Counted from the stretch's first letter, positions 43,598 through 53,350 are shown. The stretch: DNA of 64,000 bases from Vicinamibacteria bacterium (GCA_035570235.1 DATMML010000073.1:42840-106839); one strand, 5' to 3'. Notes: generated by a model not told the origin, from the letters alone. Numbers and translations are program-made.

Positions 43598-45697
43598 ATG
43601 AAGGTCTACGACGCCCCCAACATCCGCAACATAGCGCTCGTCGGTCATGGCGGATGCGGCAAGACCTCGTTGGCCTCAGCCATGCTCTTCGACATGGGGG
43701 CGGTGAACCGTTTGGGCCGCGTGGACGACGGAACGGCGCCCACCGACTTCGATCCCGATGAGATCGAGCGCAAGATCAGCCTCCAGACCGCCCTCGCCTG
43801 GGGGGAGTGGCGGAAGACCAAGATCAACCTCCTCGACGCGCCCGGATACGCGAACTTCCTGGCCGAGGCGCAGGCGGCGCTGCGGGTGGCGGACGCTGCC
43901 CTGGTGGTGGTGGATTCGGTGGCGGGGGTGGAGGTTCAAACGGAGAAGGTCTGGGCTTACGCGGAGGAGTATGGGATCCCCCGCCTGATCGTGGTCAACC
44001 GCATGGACCGGGACCGCGCCTCCTATGCCCGGACGCTTCAGTCCCTGGAGCGGGCCTTCGGCCGGGGAGCGGTGCCCGTGGTCATCCCCCTGGGCGAGGA
44101 GAAGGGCTTCGTGGGCGTGACCGACCTCCTCACCGAGAAGTCCGACGTGTACAACGACGACCAGAGCGGGAAGTTCCAGGCCGTGGAGGTGCCCCCAGAG
44201 TTCCGGGAGATGGAGGGGGCTCAGCGGGACCGACTCGTGGAGATGGTGGCAGAGAGCAACGAGGAACTCATGGAAGCGTTCTTCGAGAAGGGCACCCTGC
44301 CCCAAGCCGACCTCGTGCGGGGCCTGCGCCAGGCGGTCCTGGCCGGCCGCATCTTTCCCGTCCTCCCCGCATCCTCACTCCGCAACGTGGGCCTGCAGCC
44401 GATCCTGGACGCGATTGTGGACCTCCTGCCCTCCCCCGCGGAGCGGGGTGAGGTCGAGGGTACGGATCCCGTGCGCAAGACGGAGACCGCACGCAAGCCG
44501 GCCGCGGATGCGCCCTTTTCCGCGTTCGTGTTCAAGACCATCGCGGATCCCCATGCCGGCCGACTCAGCCTATTCCGTGTCTACTCCGGAACCCTGAGAT
44601 CCGACAGCAACGTCCACAACGCCTCCCGCGATGCGAGCGAGCGGGTGGGAGCTCTCGAGTTGCTGCAGGGCAAAAACCAGACCCCCGTCCCGGAGATCCA
44701 AGCCGGAGACTTGGGGGCGGTGGCCAAGCTCAAGGAGACCCAGACCGGCGACACTCTCTGCGACAAGGCCAGCCCCATCAATTATCCTCCCCTCGTCTTC
44801 CCGGAGCCTGCAACCACCTTCGCCATCGAGCCCAAGACCCGGGGGGATGAGGACAAGATCTCGGCCGCCCTCCAGCGGCTCATGGAGGAGGACCGGGTGC
44901 TCCGCCTCACCCGCGATCCCCAAACCCACGAGATGCGGCTCTCGGGGATGGGCCAGCTCCATATAGAAGTGGTGGTCGGCAAGCTTCGCAAGCGCTACAA
45001 GGTCGAGGTCAACCTCAAGAAGCCCAAGATCCCGTACCGCGAGACAATCAAGGCACCGGCGGAGGGCCACGGCCGCCACAAGAAGCAGACGGGCGGGCAC
45101 GGGCAGTTCGGGGACTGCAAGATCCGCATGAAGCCCCTCTCCCGGGGCGAGGATTTCAAATTCGTGGACGACATCTTCGGGGGATCGATCCCCAAGAACT
45201 TCATCCCCGCGGTGGAGAAGGGCATCCAGGAAGCGCGGCTGCGTGGCTTCGTGGCCGGCTACCCCATGGTGGACTTCCAGGTGGAGCTGTATGACGGCCA
45301 GTACCACGACGTGGACTCTTCGGAGATGTCGTTCAAGATCGCTGGCTCCCTCGCCTTCAAGGACGCGGTGGCTAAAAGCCGACCGACGCTCCTGGAGCCC
45401 ATCATGAAGGTGGAGATCGCGGTCCCCGAGGAGTTCGCGGGAGCGGTGATGGGCGACCTCTCCAGCCGCCGTGGCCGGCCCCAGGGAATGGAGCCCAAGG
45501 GAAGCCTCCAGGTCATCCGCGCCGAAGTGCCCATGTCGGAGATGCTTTCCTACGACGCCGAGCTCACGTCGATGACCGGGGGCCGCGGCTCCTACCACAT
45601 GGAGATGGGACACTACGACGAGGTGCCCGGGCACCTGCAGGAAAAGATCGTGGCCGCAGCCCGGGCGGAGCGGGGAGAGGTAAAGGAGGAGGAATGA
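43598..45697 (+). CDS. Elongation factor G paralogue (EF-G2-like)
   Basis: The 699-residue protein has the five-domain EF-G layout: GTPase domain with P-loop GHGGCGKTSL (G16-L25), NRMD (134-137) as G4, then barrel, domain III with ISAALQRLMEEDRVLRLTRD, domain IV with GGHGQFGDCKIRM and a C-terminal ferredoxin-like domain. Unlike canonical EF-G (AHIDAGKTTT, DTPGHVDF, RGITI), the P-loop is GHGGCGKT, switch II is DAPGYANF with Tyr for the catalytic His, and switch I has ERKISLQ. A GGAGGAG site lies 6 bases before the ATG. It is probably a paralogue, with the canonical fusA expected upstream of tuf beyond the right edge. Confidence 0.88.
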   Translation: MKVYDAPNIRNIALVGHGGCGKTSLASAMLFDMGAVNRLGRVDDGTAPTDFDPDEIERKISLQTALAWGEWRKTKINLLDAPGYANFLAEAQAALRVADAALVVVDSVAGVEVQTEKVWAYAEEYGIPRLIVVNRMDRDRASYARTLQSLERAFGRGAVPVVIPLGEEKGFVGVTDLLTEKSDVYNDDQSGKFQAVEVPPEFREMEGAQRDRLVEMVAESNEELMEAFFEKGTLPQADLVRGLRQAVLAGRIFPVLPASSLRNVGLQPILDAIVDLLPSPAERGEVEGTDPVRKTETARKPAADAPFSAFVFKTIADPHAGRLSLFRVYSGTLRSDSNVHNASRDASERVGALELLQGKNQTPVPEIQAGDLGAVAKLKETQTGDTLCDKASPINYPPLVFPEPATTFAIEPKTRGDEDKISAALQRLMEEDRVLRLTRDPQTHEMRLSGMGQLHIEVVVGKLRKRYKVEVNLKKPKIPYRETIKAPAEGHGRHKKQTGGHGQFGDCKIRMKPLSRGEDFKFVDDIFGGSIPKNFIPAVEKGIQEARLRGFVAGYPMVDFQVELYDGQYHDVDSSEMSFKIAGSLAFKDAVAKSRPTLLEPIMKVEIAVPEEFAGAVMGDLSSRRGRPQGMEPKGSLQVIRAEVPMSEMLSYDAELTSMTGGRGSYHMEMGHYDEVPGHLQEKIVAAARAERGEVKEEE

Positions 45698-45737
45698 CTC
45701 TTGTCCGGCGGGGGCCCAAATGCGCTAGAGTGGAAGC

Positions 45738-47069
45738 ATGATGCGTGTCCAGCCAGGAGCGGTCCTCCTCTGGGGTCTCCTCGCCGCCGCCGCTCCGGCC
45801 GCCTCCCAGGATGCCCCCGTGCAGGCGGGGAGCGGCGGCGTGCCCATCCCCAAGCGGACCAAGACCGTAAAGCCCGAGTACCCGGCCGAAGCCCAGGCCC
45901 GCGGCGTCGGGGGGATCGTGATCCTGGAGCTGGTGATCGACACCGCGGGAAAGGTGGCCGCGGTCCAGGTGATCCGGAGCGTGCCTCCCTTCGATGAGGC
46001 GGCGGTCACCGCGGCCCGTCAGTGGGAGTACGAAGTCATCAAAATGAATGGAAAGCCGGTGAGCGTCCGCCTAACCGTCCCCATCAGCTTTCTCGTGAAG
46101 CTGCCGGAGATCAAGCGGCAAGCCGGCATCCCTGAGCTGCGGCAGGGGGCAAGTCCGGTCTTCCCCCCCGACGCCCACGAGTCGGCCTCCGTGACCGCCG
46201 AGTTGACGCTGGATGCGGATGGCCAAGTGGCCGACGCTCAAGTGGTGACGGGCACCATGCCCTGGTCGGCAGCCCTGGAGCAAGCCCTGCGCACCTGGCG
46301 CTTCGCGACCGACGGCACGAACGCCATCGTCTCGTTCCGCGTGGAGGCTGACTTCGTAGCCGGGAGCAAGGGCAACCCACCCCGAGTGGACCTCCGCCTC
46401 ACCGGCCTCCGCCGCAGCGAGTCACTGCCCCCCGGCCAAGCGTCCCCCCCGGCGGCGCCGCCCGCGAGCGCGGCCGTGCCCGGGGAGGTTGCGGCCGCGC
46501 CCGCGGCGGGGGCGGCCGGGCCCCTGGCCAGCCCCGCTCCGAGCCCCGCCCCGGTGACCAGCGGCGAGGCAGGCGCGGCGGCCAAGGCGGCGCCCACGGC
46601 CGGACCGAGCCCAGGGCCATCCCCGGCCGCGCCCGCCCCCGAGCCCAGCCCCGTCCCCCGACCGTCTCCCGCGGCCGGTTCCCCGTCCACAGAGACGATG
46701 ACCGCGCCCCCTCCCGATACGCCTCCCGGGGCCGCCACCCCCGCCCCCGTCACGGAGTCAGGCGTCTCCGCCATCCGGGACGTCGTCTTGTCCGAAGGGG
46801 TGCCCGATCTCGCCAAGGGCCGGCGGCCGTCGCCGCCCCCCTTGGCTCGGATGGCGGGGGCCTCGGACACGGTGGAGGTCCGCTTTGCCGTCAATGCCGC
46901 CGGGATCACGACCGTGCAGAGCGTGACCGGTCCCGATATCCTGAAGCCGTCGGCGGAGCAGACCGCGGCCTCTTGGGTGTTCCGGCGGACCAGTGCCATG
47001 CGCCTGCACCTGTTGGCCGTCTTCACCTACAGCCGGGACGCCGCCTCCGCCGCGGTGCGACCGGAGTAG
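45738..47069 (+). CDS. Secreted protein with three TonB C-terminal-like domains
   Basis: The 443-residue protein has a signal peptide (to about residue 25), a TonB-like domain (about 40-117: VKPEYPAEAQARGVGGIVIL, FDEAAVTAARQWEYE), a second degenerate one (about 138-212: SVTAELTLDADGQVADAQVV), a long Pro/Ala linker (about 230-360) and a third (about 380-440: VEVRFAVNAAGITTVQSVTG). No TM anchor other than the signal peptide is seen, and no ExbB/ExbD is nearby. TonB-type domains may here act as adaptors. It follows the EF-G paralogue by 40 bases, same strand. Confidence 0.82.
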   Translation: MMRVQPGAVLLWGLLAAAAPAASQDAPVQAGSGGVPIPKRTKTVKPEYPAEAQARGVGGIVILELVIDTAGKVAAVQVIRSVPPFDEAAVTAARQWEYEVIKMNGKPVSVRLTVPISFLVKLPEIKRQAGIPELRQGASPVFPPDAHESASVTAELTLDADGQVADAQVVTGTMPWSAALEQALRTWRFATDGTNAIVSFRVEADFVAGSKGNPPRVDLRLTGLRRSESLPPGQASPPAAPPASAAVPGEVAAAPAAGAAGPLASPAPSPAPVTSGEAGAAAKAAPTAGPSPGPSPAAPAPEPSPVPRPSPAAGSPSTETMTAPPPDTPPGAATPAPVTESGVSAIRDVVLSEGVPDLAKGRRPSPPPLARMAGASDTVEVRFAVNAAGITTVQSVTGPDILKPSAEQTAASWVFRRTSAMRLHLLAVFTYSRDAASAAVRPE

Positions 47070-47082
47070 GTCGGGGCCGCCT

Positions 47083-47577
47083 CTACTCCGCGGCCGCGCC
47101 CTCTTTGGGCTTGCCCTTGGCCTTCTTGTCGCTCTTGGGTTTGCTCTCGCCCTTGGCCTTGGGGGGCGCCGCCTCCTTGGCTTTGCCCTTCTCGTCCTTC
47201 TTCTTGGGCTGATATTCCGAGCCCAGCAGCTCCAGGATCGCCATCTCCGCCCCGTCTCCCTTGCGGGGACCGAGCCGAAGGATGCGCGTGTAGCCCCCGG
47301 GCCGGGTGGCGTAGCGAGCGCCTAGGCTGTCGAAGAGCTTCTTGACTACTCCCGGGTCCTGGATGTCCCGGGAGACGAGCCGGCGGGCGTGCAGCCGGTC
47401 GTCCTCCCGCTTGGCCAGGGTGATCAGGCGCTCCGCGTAAGGCCGAAGCTCCTTGGCCTTCATCAGGGTGGTGCGGATCCGCTCCCGCTCGAAAAGGGCG
47501 GATGCCATGTTGCGCAGGAGGGCGATCCGGTGGGGTGTGACCCGTCCCAGCTTACGGTGCGCGACTCGATGTCTCAT
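47083..47577 (-). CDS. rplQ: 50S ribosomal protein L17
   Basis: L17 lines the peptide-exit tunnel region of the 50S subunit. The 164-residue protein begins MRHRVAHRKLGRVTPHRIAL and has the conserved ARRLVSRDIQDPGVVKKLFD segment. It carries a long Lys/Ala/Pro tail (about 125-164) that lengthens it beyond the usual 115-125 residues. It is the last gene of the alpha operon, directly downstream of rpoA. Confidence 0.97.
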   Translation of the reverse strand: MRHRVAHRKLGRVTPHRIALLRNMASALFERERIRTTLMKAKELRPYAERLITLAKREDDRLHARRLVSRDIQDPGVVKKLFDSLGARYATRPGGYTRILRLGPRKGDGAEMAILELLGSEYQPKKKDEKGKAKEAAPPKAKGESKPKSDKKAKGKPKEGAAAE

Positions 47578-47617
47578 AGTTTCCGGCGCTCGCTGCTTTT
47601 GGTCGTGCCGACCTGGC

Positions 47618-48631
47618 CTAGCGCTCCTGTTGGGGCTGGGGGTAGTTGTCGAGCCTCATGCCCAGGGAGAGCCCCATGCCGGCCAGGATCTCCTTGATCT
47701 CGTTCAGGGATTTCCGGCCGAAGTTCTTGGTCTTGAGCATTTCGCTCTCCGTCTTCTGAACCAGCTCCCCGATGGTGCGGATGTTGGCGTTCTTGAGGCA
47801 GTTGTAAGAGCGGACGGAGAGCTCCATCTCGTCCACGCTCTTGTTGAGTTTCTCCCACCAGACCTCGCGGTCCTGCTCGGAGAGCTCCACCGGCGTGCCC
47901 TCCACTTCTTCTTCGTCCTCCTCAAGGTTGATGAAGATGGTCAGGTGGTCCTTCATCAGCTTGGCGGCCAAGCCCACGGCGTCGCGTGGGGTGACGGCAC
48001 CGTTCGACCAGACCTCGAGGGTGAGCTTCTCGTAATCGGTGGCTTGGCCCACGCGCGCCGCGTCCACGAAGTAGTTGACCTTCTTGATCGGCGAATGCAC
48101 GGAGTCGACGGGAATCCAGCCGATGGAGAGGTCCTCGTCAAAATTCTTGTCCGCGGAAACGTAGCCCCGGCCCTGCTTGACCCGCATCTCCACGGAGAGG
48201 GTCGAGCCCTGGCCAAGGGTCGCGATGTAGGCCTCGGGGTCCAAGATCTCGACGTCGGGGTCGGGTGTGATGTGCTTGGCCCGGATCTCCCCTGCCTCCG
48301 AGGTCTTGAGAATGAGGCTCTTGGGGTGCTCCACGTGCATCTTCAGGGGCACCCGCTTGAGGTTGAGGATGAGGTCGGTCGTGTCCTCCATGGCCCCGGG
48401 GATGGGGGAGAACTCGTGCAGCACGCCCTCCACCCGCACCGCGGTAATGGCCGCCCCTTCGATGCTCGAGAGCAGCACCCGCCGCAGGGCGTTCCCTACG
48501 GTGGTGGCAAAGCCCCGCTCGAAGGGCTGCGCGAAAAAGCGTCCGTAATGGTCGGTCAGGCTCTCCCGCTCGACCTCGAGGCGCTTCGGCTTCTGGAACC
48601 CTTTCCACAGCATTTTCTGAGAGTCCTCCAT
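47618..48631 (-). CDS. rpoA: DNA-directed RNA polymerase subunit alpha
   Basis: The alpha subunit dimerises to seed RNA polymerase assembly and contacts UP elements and activators. The N-terminal assembly domain (about 15-235: [28 protein letters not shown] block with [10 protein letters not shown]) and the C-terminal alpha-CTD (about 255-330: [38 protein letters not shown]) are complete. 337 residues is normal. It lies between rpsD and rplQ. Confidence 0.98.
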   Translation of the reverse strand: MEDSQKMLWKGFQKPKRLEVERESLTDHYGRFFAQPFERGFATTVGNALRRVLLSSIEGAAITAVRVEGVLHEFSPIPGAMEDTTDLILNLKRVPLKMHVEHPKSLILKTSEAGEIRAKHITPDPDVEILDPEAYIATLGQGSTLSVEMRVKQGRGYVSADKNFDEDLSIGWIPVDSVHSPIKKVNYFVDAARVGQATDYEKLTLEVWSNGAVTPRDAVGLAAKLMKDHLTIFINLEEDEEEVEGTPVELSEQDREVWWEKLNKSVDEMELSVRSYNCLKNANIRTIGELVQKTESEMLKTKNFGRKSLNEIKEILAGMGLSLGMRLDNYPQPQQER

Positions 48632-48679
48632 GGCCCGGATGACCGCGGGCGGTTCGCCCGCTTCCCCGGGCCGCGGTTC

Positions 48680-49315
48680 TTACTTCGAGTACAGCTCGAC
48701 GATGAGCTGCTCCTGGATCGGGAAGTTCACGTCGTCCCGTGCGGGCATCGACAGGACCTTCCCCTTCATCCCGGCGGCGTCCAACTCCAACCACTTAGGG
48801 ACGCCCCGGCCCTTGACCGCCTCCACCGACGCGGCCACCAGCCCGTTCTTGGCCGCCCGCGGGGCTAGGGCCACCACGTCGCCCACCCGCACCTGGAACG
48901 AGGGCACGTTCAGCTTCTTCTCGTTGATGCGCACGTGCCCATGGCGCACGAGCTGCCGGGCCTGGGCCCGCGAGCTCCCGAAGCCCAACCGGTAAACCAC
49001 ATTGTCCAACCGCCGCTCCAACTTGCTGAGCAGGGTCTCTCCCACCACGCCCTTCTCCTGAGCGGCCCGGTCGAAGGTGAGTGAGAACTGCCCTTCGAGC
49101 ATCCCGTAAAGGCGCTTGGTCTTCTGCTTCTCGCGGAGCTGGAGGCCGTAACCCTGCAACTTGCTCTTCACGCGGCCCCCCTTGCCATGCTGGCCGGGAG
49201 CGTAGTTGCGCTTCTCGATCGCGCATTTCTCGGTGAAGCACCGGTCGCCCTTCAGGAACAGCTTCATCCCCTCGCGGCGGCAGAGGCGGCAAACCGAACC
49301 AATGTATCGAGCCAT
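48680..49315 (-). CDS. rpsD: 30S ribosomal protein S4 (zinc-binding form)
   Basis: S4 initiates 30S body assembly and in many bacteria autoregulates the alpha operon. The 211-residue protein has the zinc-binding Cys form at its N-terminus (C9 and C12, then CFTEKCAIEK) and the S4 RNA-binding domain (LDNVVYRLGFGSSRAQARQL, VRHGHVRINEKKLNVPS). Confidence 0.98.
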   Translation of the reverse strand: MARYIGSVCRLCRREGMKLFLKGDRCFTEKCAIEKRNYAPGQHGKGGRVKSKLQGYGLQLREKQKTKRLYGMLEGQFSLTFDRAAQEKGVVGETLLSKLERRLDNVVYRLGFGSSRAQARQLVRHGHVRINEKKLNVPSFQVRVGDVVALAPRAAKNGLVAASVEAVKGRGVPKWLELDAAGMKGKVLSMPARDDVNFPIQEQLIVELYSK

Positions 49316-49324
49316 ATTGCGTCC

Positions 49325-49717
49325 TTAAACCCGACGCCGCTTGGGGGGGCGGCAGCCGTTGTGGGGGATGGGGGTCACGTCCCGGATGGACTTGATCTCC
49401 ACCCCCGCCGCCTGCAGGGCGCGGATGGCCGACTCCCGGCCGCTGCCCGGACCTTTGACCCGGATGTCCAGGGACCGCAGCCCCGAGTCCTTGGCCGCGG
49501 TGGCGCAGGCCGCGGCCGCCTGCTGGGCGGCGAAGGGGGTCCCCTTGCGCGAACCCTTGAAGCCCAGCGTCCCCGCGCTGGACCAGGTCACCACGTTGCC
49601 TTCCAAATCGGTGATGGTGACGTGGGTGTTGTTGAAGGAGGCGTGTACGTGGGCGATACCGTGCACCACGTGCTTCTTCTCCTTCTTGGCTTTCTTAGCG
49701 CCGACGACTTTGGTCAT
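49325..49717 (-). CDS. rpsK: 30S ribosomal protein S11
   Basis: S11 lies on the 30S platform near the mRNA exit. The 130-residue protein has [20 protein letters not shown], the TPFAAQQAA segment and the C-terminal [18 protein letters not shown], the usual end. Confidence 0.98.
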   Translation of the reverse strand: MTKVVGAKKAKKEKKHVVHGIAHVHASFNNTHVTITDLEGNVVTWSSAGTLGFKGSRKGTPFAAQQAAAACATAAKDSGLRSLDIRVKGPGSGRESAIRALQAAGVEIKSIRDVTPIPHNGCRPPKRRRV

Positions 49718-49727
49718 CTCGTGTCTC

Positions 49728-50108
49728 CTAGACCTTCGCTGCGGCCTTGGGGCGGATCATGGCCCGGCGCGGGCCCTTGCGGGTGCGCGCGTTGGTGTGG
49801 GTGCGCTGGCCGCGCACGGGCAGGTTCCGGCGATGGCGCATGCCCCGGTAGGAGCCGATCTCCATCAGCCGCTTCACGTTCATGGCCACGTCCTTGCGGA
49901 GGTCGCCCTCCACCCCGCCCTCGCTGTCGATGATCTTGGCGATGCGGCTGGCCTCCTCCTCGGAGAGGTCCTTCACCCGGACGTTGCGGTCGATCCCCGC
50001 CCGGCCCAAGATGCGGTTGCTGCGGGTCGGCCCGATGCCGTAGATGTAGGTGAGCGCCACCTCGACCCGCTTCTGGCGCGGAAGATCGACGCCTGCGATG
50101 CGTGCCAT
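49728..50108 (-). CDS. rpsM: 30S ribosomal protein S13
   Basis: S13 bridges the 30S head to L5 in the 50S subunit. The 126-residue protein begins [20 protein letters not shown] and ends with the basic stretch around [20 protein letters not shown]. It follows rpmJ by 3 bases. Confidence 0.98.
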   Translation of the reverse strand: MARIAGVDLPRQKRVEVALTYIYGIGPTRSNRILGRAGIDRNVRVKDLSEEEASRIAKIIDSEGGVEGDLRKDVAMNVKRLMEIGSYRGMRHRRNLPVRGQRTHTNARTRKGPRRAMIRPKAAAKV

Positions 50109-50111
50109 TCC

Positions 50112-50225
50112 TTACCCCTGCCTCTGCTTGTGCTTCTGATTGCTGCAAATGATCCGCACCACTCCCCGGCGGCGCACCACCTTGCATTTGGCGCAGATCT
50201 TCTTGACCGACGACCTTACTTTCAC
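50112..50225 (-). CDS. rpmJ: 50S ribosomal protein L36
   Basis: The 37-residue protein [20 protein letters not shown], ending KHKQRQG, is a zinc-binding L36; C11, C14, C27 and H32 are all present. The GTG at 50225 overlaps the infA stop by 4 bases (GTGA), so translation is probably coupled. It lies in the standard infA-rpmJ-rpsM order. Confidence 0.95.
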   Translation of the reverse strand: MKVRSSVKKICAKCKVVRRRGVVRIICSNQKHKQRQG

Positions 50226-50491
50226 TTCGAATCCCTCTCCTTGGCCGCCAGGGCGCCAACCGCTCCTGACGCCCGCCGGCGCACGATGCGGCCGCGACCC
50301 CGGTCGTAGGGCATCAACTCCACCACCACCCCGTCCCCCGGGAGCAGGCGGAGGAGGCTCGACCCCCCGGACACGTGGGCCAGGGCCTGGCCGCGACCCT
50401 CGTTCTCCAACTCGACCCGGTAAAGGGCGTTGGGTAAGGCTTCCCGCACCGTCGCGTTCACCTCCATCTCGCCCCGCCCCGTCTCAGGCAT
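50222..50491 (-). CDS. infA: Translation initiation factor IF-1 (divergent)
   Basis: IF-1 binds the 30S A site during initiation. The OB fold is recognisable: [38 protein letters not shown] and [19 protein letters not shown]. But the loop of usual SGKMRKNYIRIL type is reduced to [10 protein letters not shown], losing the basic and aromatic residues, there is an insertion after VELEN, and C-terminal extension lengthens it to 89 residues (usually about 72). Context (map-infA-rpmJ-rpsM) supports the name; a canonical infA could be elsewhere. It overlaps map by 8 bases. Confidence 0.88.
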   Translation of the reverse strand: MPETGRGEMEVNATVREALPNALYRVELENEGRGQALAHVSGGSSLLRLLPGDGVVVELMPYDRGRGRIVRRRASGAVGALAAKERDSK

Positions 50492-51269
50492 GCCTCGCCT
50501 CCGTCTCCTCGGAAGCGTACGGGTATGGCTCGGAAAGGATCCAGGGCCCGTGCCGGGTGATGGCGATCGAAAGCTCGAAGTGCGCGGACAGGCTTTGGTC
50601 CGCGGTGACCGCCGTCCAGCCGTCCTTCAGGACCCGCACCTCGGGTCCACCCGCGTTCACCATGGGTTCGATGGCCAGGCACATCCCGGGCACCAGCCGC
50701 TCCCGGCGCCCGGGCGGACCGTAGTTGGGGACCTGGGGTTCCTCGTGGAGGCTGGTCCCGATCCCGTGCCCCACGAACTCGCGCACCACCGAGTAACCCT
50801 GGGCCTCCGCGTGCTGCTGCACCGCGTGGCCGATGTCCCCCACCCGCATCCCCTGACGGCAGACCGTGATCCCTGCGTGCAGGGCTTCCTCGGTGGCCTT
50901 CATGAGGCGGCGGGCTTCATCGCTGATCTTCCCCACCGCCACCGTACGCGCCGCATCCCCGAAGAAACCGTCCACCACGCACCCGAGGTCGAGGCCCACG
51001 ATGTCCCCCTCCCGGAGCTTGCGCTGTCCCGGGATCCCGTGCACCACCTCCTCGTTGATGGAGATGCAGAGGGTGGCCGGATAGCCGCGGTAGCCCAGAA
51101 AGGCCGGCCGCGCCCCCGCCTTCTCGATCCGCTCCCGGGCGATCCGGTCCAGCTCCTTGGTGGCCACGCCGGGCACCGCCGCCTCCTTCAGCGCATCCAG
51201 GGTGTCGACCACGATTCCGCAGGCGCGGTGCATCTTCTGCAGCTCGGCCCAGGACTTCTGGACGCTCAT
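50484..51269 (-). CDS. map: Methionine aminopeptidase, type I
   Basis: Map removes the initiator methionine from nascent proteins. Metal ligands are visible in the blocks [35 protein letters not shown] and LAIEPMVN, with a final Glu in the [10 protein letters not shown] region. Length 261 residues, type I. Its ATG overlaps the adk stop (ATGA). Confidence 0.97.
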   Translation of the reverse strand: MSVQKSWAELQKMHRACGIVVDTLDALKEAAVPGVATKELDRIARERIEKAGARPAFLGYRGYPATLCISINEEVVHGIPGQRKLREGDIVGLDLGCVVDGFFGDAARTVAVGKISDEARRLMKATEEALHAGITVCRQGMRVGDIGHAVQQHAEAQGYSVVREFVGHGIGTSLHEEPQVPNYGPPGRRERLVPGMCLAIEPMVNAGGPEVRVLKDGWTAVTADQSLSAHFELSIAITRHGPWILSEPYPYASEETEARHA

Positions 51270-51955
51270 GACCGGGCCTCCAAGATCCCCCGGAGGTCAT
51301 CGAACACCCGGTCCACGTTCCGGTCGCCGTCGATGCGGTGCAGACGCGATCGTTGCCGGTAGTAGTCCACGAGCGGAGCCGTGCGCTCGTCGTACTCGGC
51401 CAGCCGGCGCGCCACCGCCACTTCCTTGTCGTCCTCGCGCTGGATCAGGGGCGTCCCGTCGCGGTCGCAGAGGGAGTCGTTCTTGGGCAGGTTGTAAGTC
51501 ACGTGGTAAGTGGACTGGCAGGTGGGACACCAACGGCGGCCCGAAAGCCGCAAGAGCAACTCCGGCCGTGGCACCTCCACGTCGAAGATCATGTAGTCGG
51601 CGGTGGCCTGCCCGTCCACCATGGAGGCCAGGCGCTCGGCCTGGGGCAGGGTCCGGGGGAAGCCGTCCAGGATGTAACCGCGGGCACAGTCCGGCTGACG
51701 CAACCGTTCACCGATGAGGGCGATGAGCAAGTCGTCGGGCACAAGACCACCCTTTTCCATGAGGGGCCCCGCCTTCCGGCCCAGGGGTGTCCCCTGTGCG
51801 ATGGCCTCGCGCAGCATGTCCCCGGTGGAGATGCGGGGCACATGGAGATGGGCAGCCATCCGCGCGGCCTGCGTCCCCTTCCCGGCCCCGGGGGGGCCGA
51901 GGAAGATCACGCGGACGCCCGGGGCGGGCGCGGCCCGGGGGCTAGCGTCGACCAC
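51266..51955 (-). CDS. adk: Adenylate kinase
   Basis: Adk interconverts ATP, ADP and AMP. It has the P-loop FLGPPGAGKGTQ, the GDMLREAI and GFPRTLPQAERLA blocks and a lid domain with WCPTCQSTYH (a C-x2-C zinc site). The 229-residue form is the long-lid type. The GTG at 51955 is used, overlapping secY by 14 bases. Confidence 0.96.
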   Translation of the reverse strand: MVDASPRAAPAPGVRVIFLGPPGAGKGTQAARMAAHLHVPRISTGDMLREAIAQGTPLGRKAGPLMEKGGLVPDDLLIALIGERLRQPDCARGYILDGFPRTLPQAERLASMVDGQATADYMIFDVEVPRPELLLRLSGRRWCPTCQSTYHVTYNLPKNDSLCDRDGTPLIQREDDKEVAVARRLAEYDERTAPLVDYYRQRSRLHRIDGDRNVDRVFDDLRGILEARS

Positions 51956-53345
51956 GGACTCTCCGCCCTCCTTTGCCGCTGAAACCGTCGTAGTGCCTCA
52001 TGATGAGCTGGGCTTCGACTTGGGCCACTGTGTCCATGGCCACCCCCACGATGATGAGGAGCGAGGTCCCGCCGAAGTAGAAGTTCAGGTGGAGGCCCTC
52101 CGTGATCCAGCCCAGACCGTTCTCGGTGAGGAACAGGTCCAGGGGCGGGCCGATCACGGGGATGGGGGCCACCTTGAAGCCGGTGATCAGGAACTCGGGA
52201 AGAATCGCGACCAGGGCCAAGTAAAGGGCTCCCCCGAAGGTGATCCGGGAGAGGACGTGGTCCAGGTATTCCGCTGTTTTCTTGCCGGGCCGGATGCCAG
52301 GGATGAAACCCCCGTACTTCCGCATGTTCTCGGCCACGTCGTCCGGGTTGAAGACGATCGCGGTGTAGAAGTAGCAGAAGAAGATGATGAAGGAAACGTA
52401 GAGCAAGTTGTAGAGGGGCATTCCCCAATGCAGCTGCTCGGAGACCGCCTGCATCCAGGGGTTGTTGGCCTGGAAGAAGGAGGCGATGGTCTGGGGGAAG
52501 GCGATGATCGAGGAGGCGAAGATCACAGGGATCACGCCGCTGGTGTTGACGCGCAGGGGGAGGTGGGTGGACTGCCCTCCGTACATCCGCCGGCCCACCA
52601 CCCGCTTGGCGTACTGCACGGTGATGCGCCTCTGGCCACGCTCCACGAAGACGATGGCTCCCACCACCCCCATCATCATGGCCACGAGCACGAGGGTAGC
52701 GATGAGCCCGAGCTCTCCCCGTTCGATCATGGTGAAAGTGTCGATCAGGCCGCGCGGGAACCCCACCACGATCCCCGCGAAGATGATCAAGCTCATCCCG
52801 TTTCCGATCCCCCGCTCCGTGATCTGCTCCCCCAACCACATGATGAAGGCGGTCCCGGTGGTGAGGGTCAGGACGGCCATGATCTTGAAGCCCAGGCCGG
52901 GGCTCTCGACGATCTTGAAGGAGTTGTTGAGGGTCATCCGCTCCAGGTACACGGCGATGCCCAGGGACTGCACGATGGAGAGGGCGACCGTTCCGTAGCG
53001 GGTGTATTGCGTGATCTTGCGCTTGCCTAGCTCCCCTTCCTTGCTCAGCTTCTCCAGGTAGGGCCAGACCACGGTGAGGAGCTGAAGGATGATGGAGGCC
53101 GAGATGTAGGGCATGATCCCGAGGGCGAAGACCGTGACCTTGGCCAGGTTGCCCCCCGAGAACATGTCCACCAGCCCGAACCAGTTGGCCTTGTTCTGCT
53201 CGAAGAAGTCGATGAGGGCCTGGGGGTTGATCCCCGGGGTGGGGATGTGGTTGCCCAGGCGGTAGACGGCCAGGATCCCCAGGGTGAAGAGCACCCGCTT
53301 GCGGAGGTCCGGGATCTCCCAGATGTTTCTGAGGCTTTGAAGCAT
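51942..53345 (-). CDS. secY: Protein translocase subunit SecY
   Basis: SecY forms the membrane channel for the general secretion system. The 467-residue protein has ten membrane segments and the typical blocks YRLGNHIPTPGINPQAL, GLVDMFSGGNLAKVTVFALG and the loop ITVQYAKRVVGRRMYGGQST. Its ATG at 53345 follows rplO by 5 bases. Confidence 0.98.
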   Translation of the reverse strand: MLQSLRNIWEIPDLRKRVLFTLGILAVYRLGNHIPTPGINPQALIDFFEQNKANWFGLVDMFSGGNLAKVTVFALGIMPYISASIILQLLTVVWPYLEKLSKEGELGKRKITQYTRYGTVALSIVQSLGIAVYLERMTLNNSFKIVESPGLGFKIMAVLTLTTGTAFIMWLGEQITERGIGNGMSLIIFAGIVVGFPRGLIDTFTMIERGELGLIATLVLVAMMMGVVGAIVFVERGQRRITVQYAKRVVGRRMYGGQSTHLPLRVNTSGVIPVIFASSIIAFPQTIASFFQANNPWMQAVSEQLHWGMPLYNLLYVSFIIFFCYFYTAIVFNPDDVAENMRKYGGFIPGIRPGKKTAEYLDHVLSRITFGGALYLALVAILPEFLITGFKVAPIPVIGPPLDLFLTENGLGWITEGLHLNFYFGGTSLLIIVGVAMDTVAQVEAQLIMRHYDGFSGKGGRRVRGRR

Positions 53346-53350
53346 CGCTC

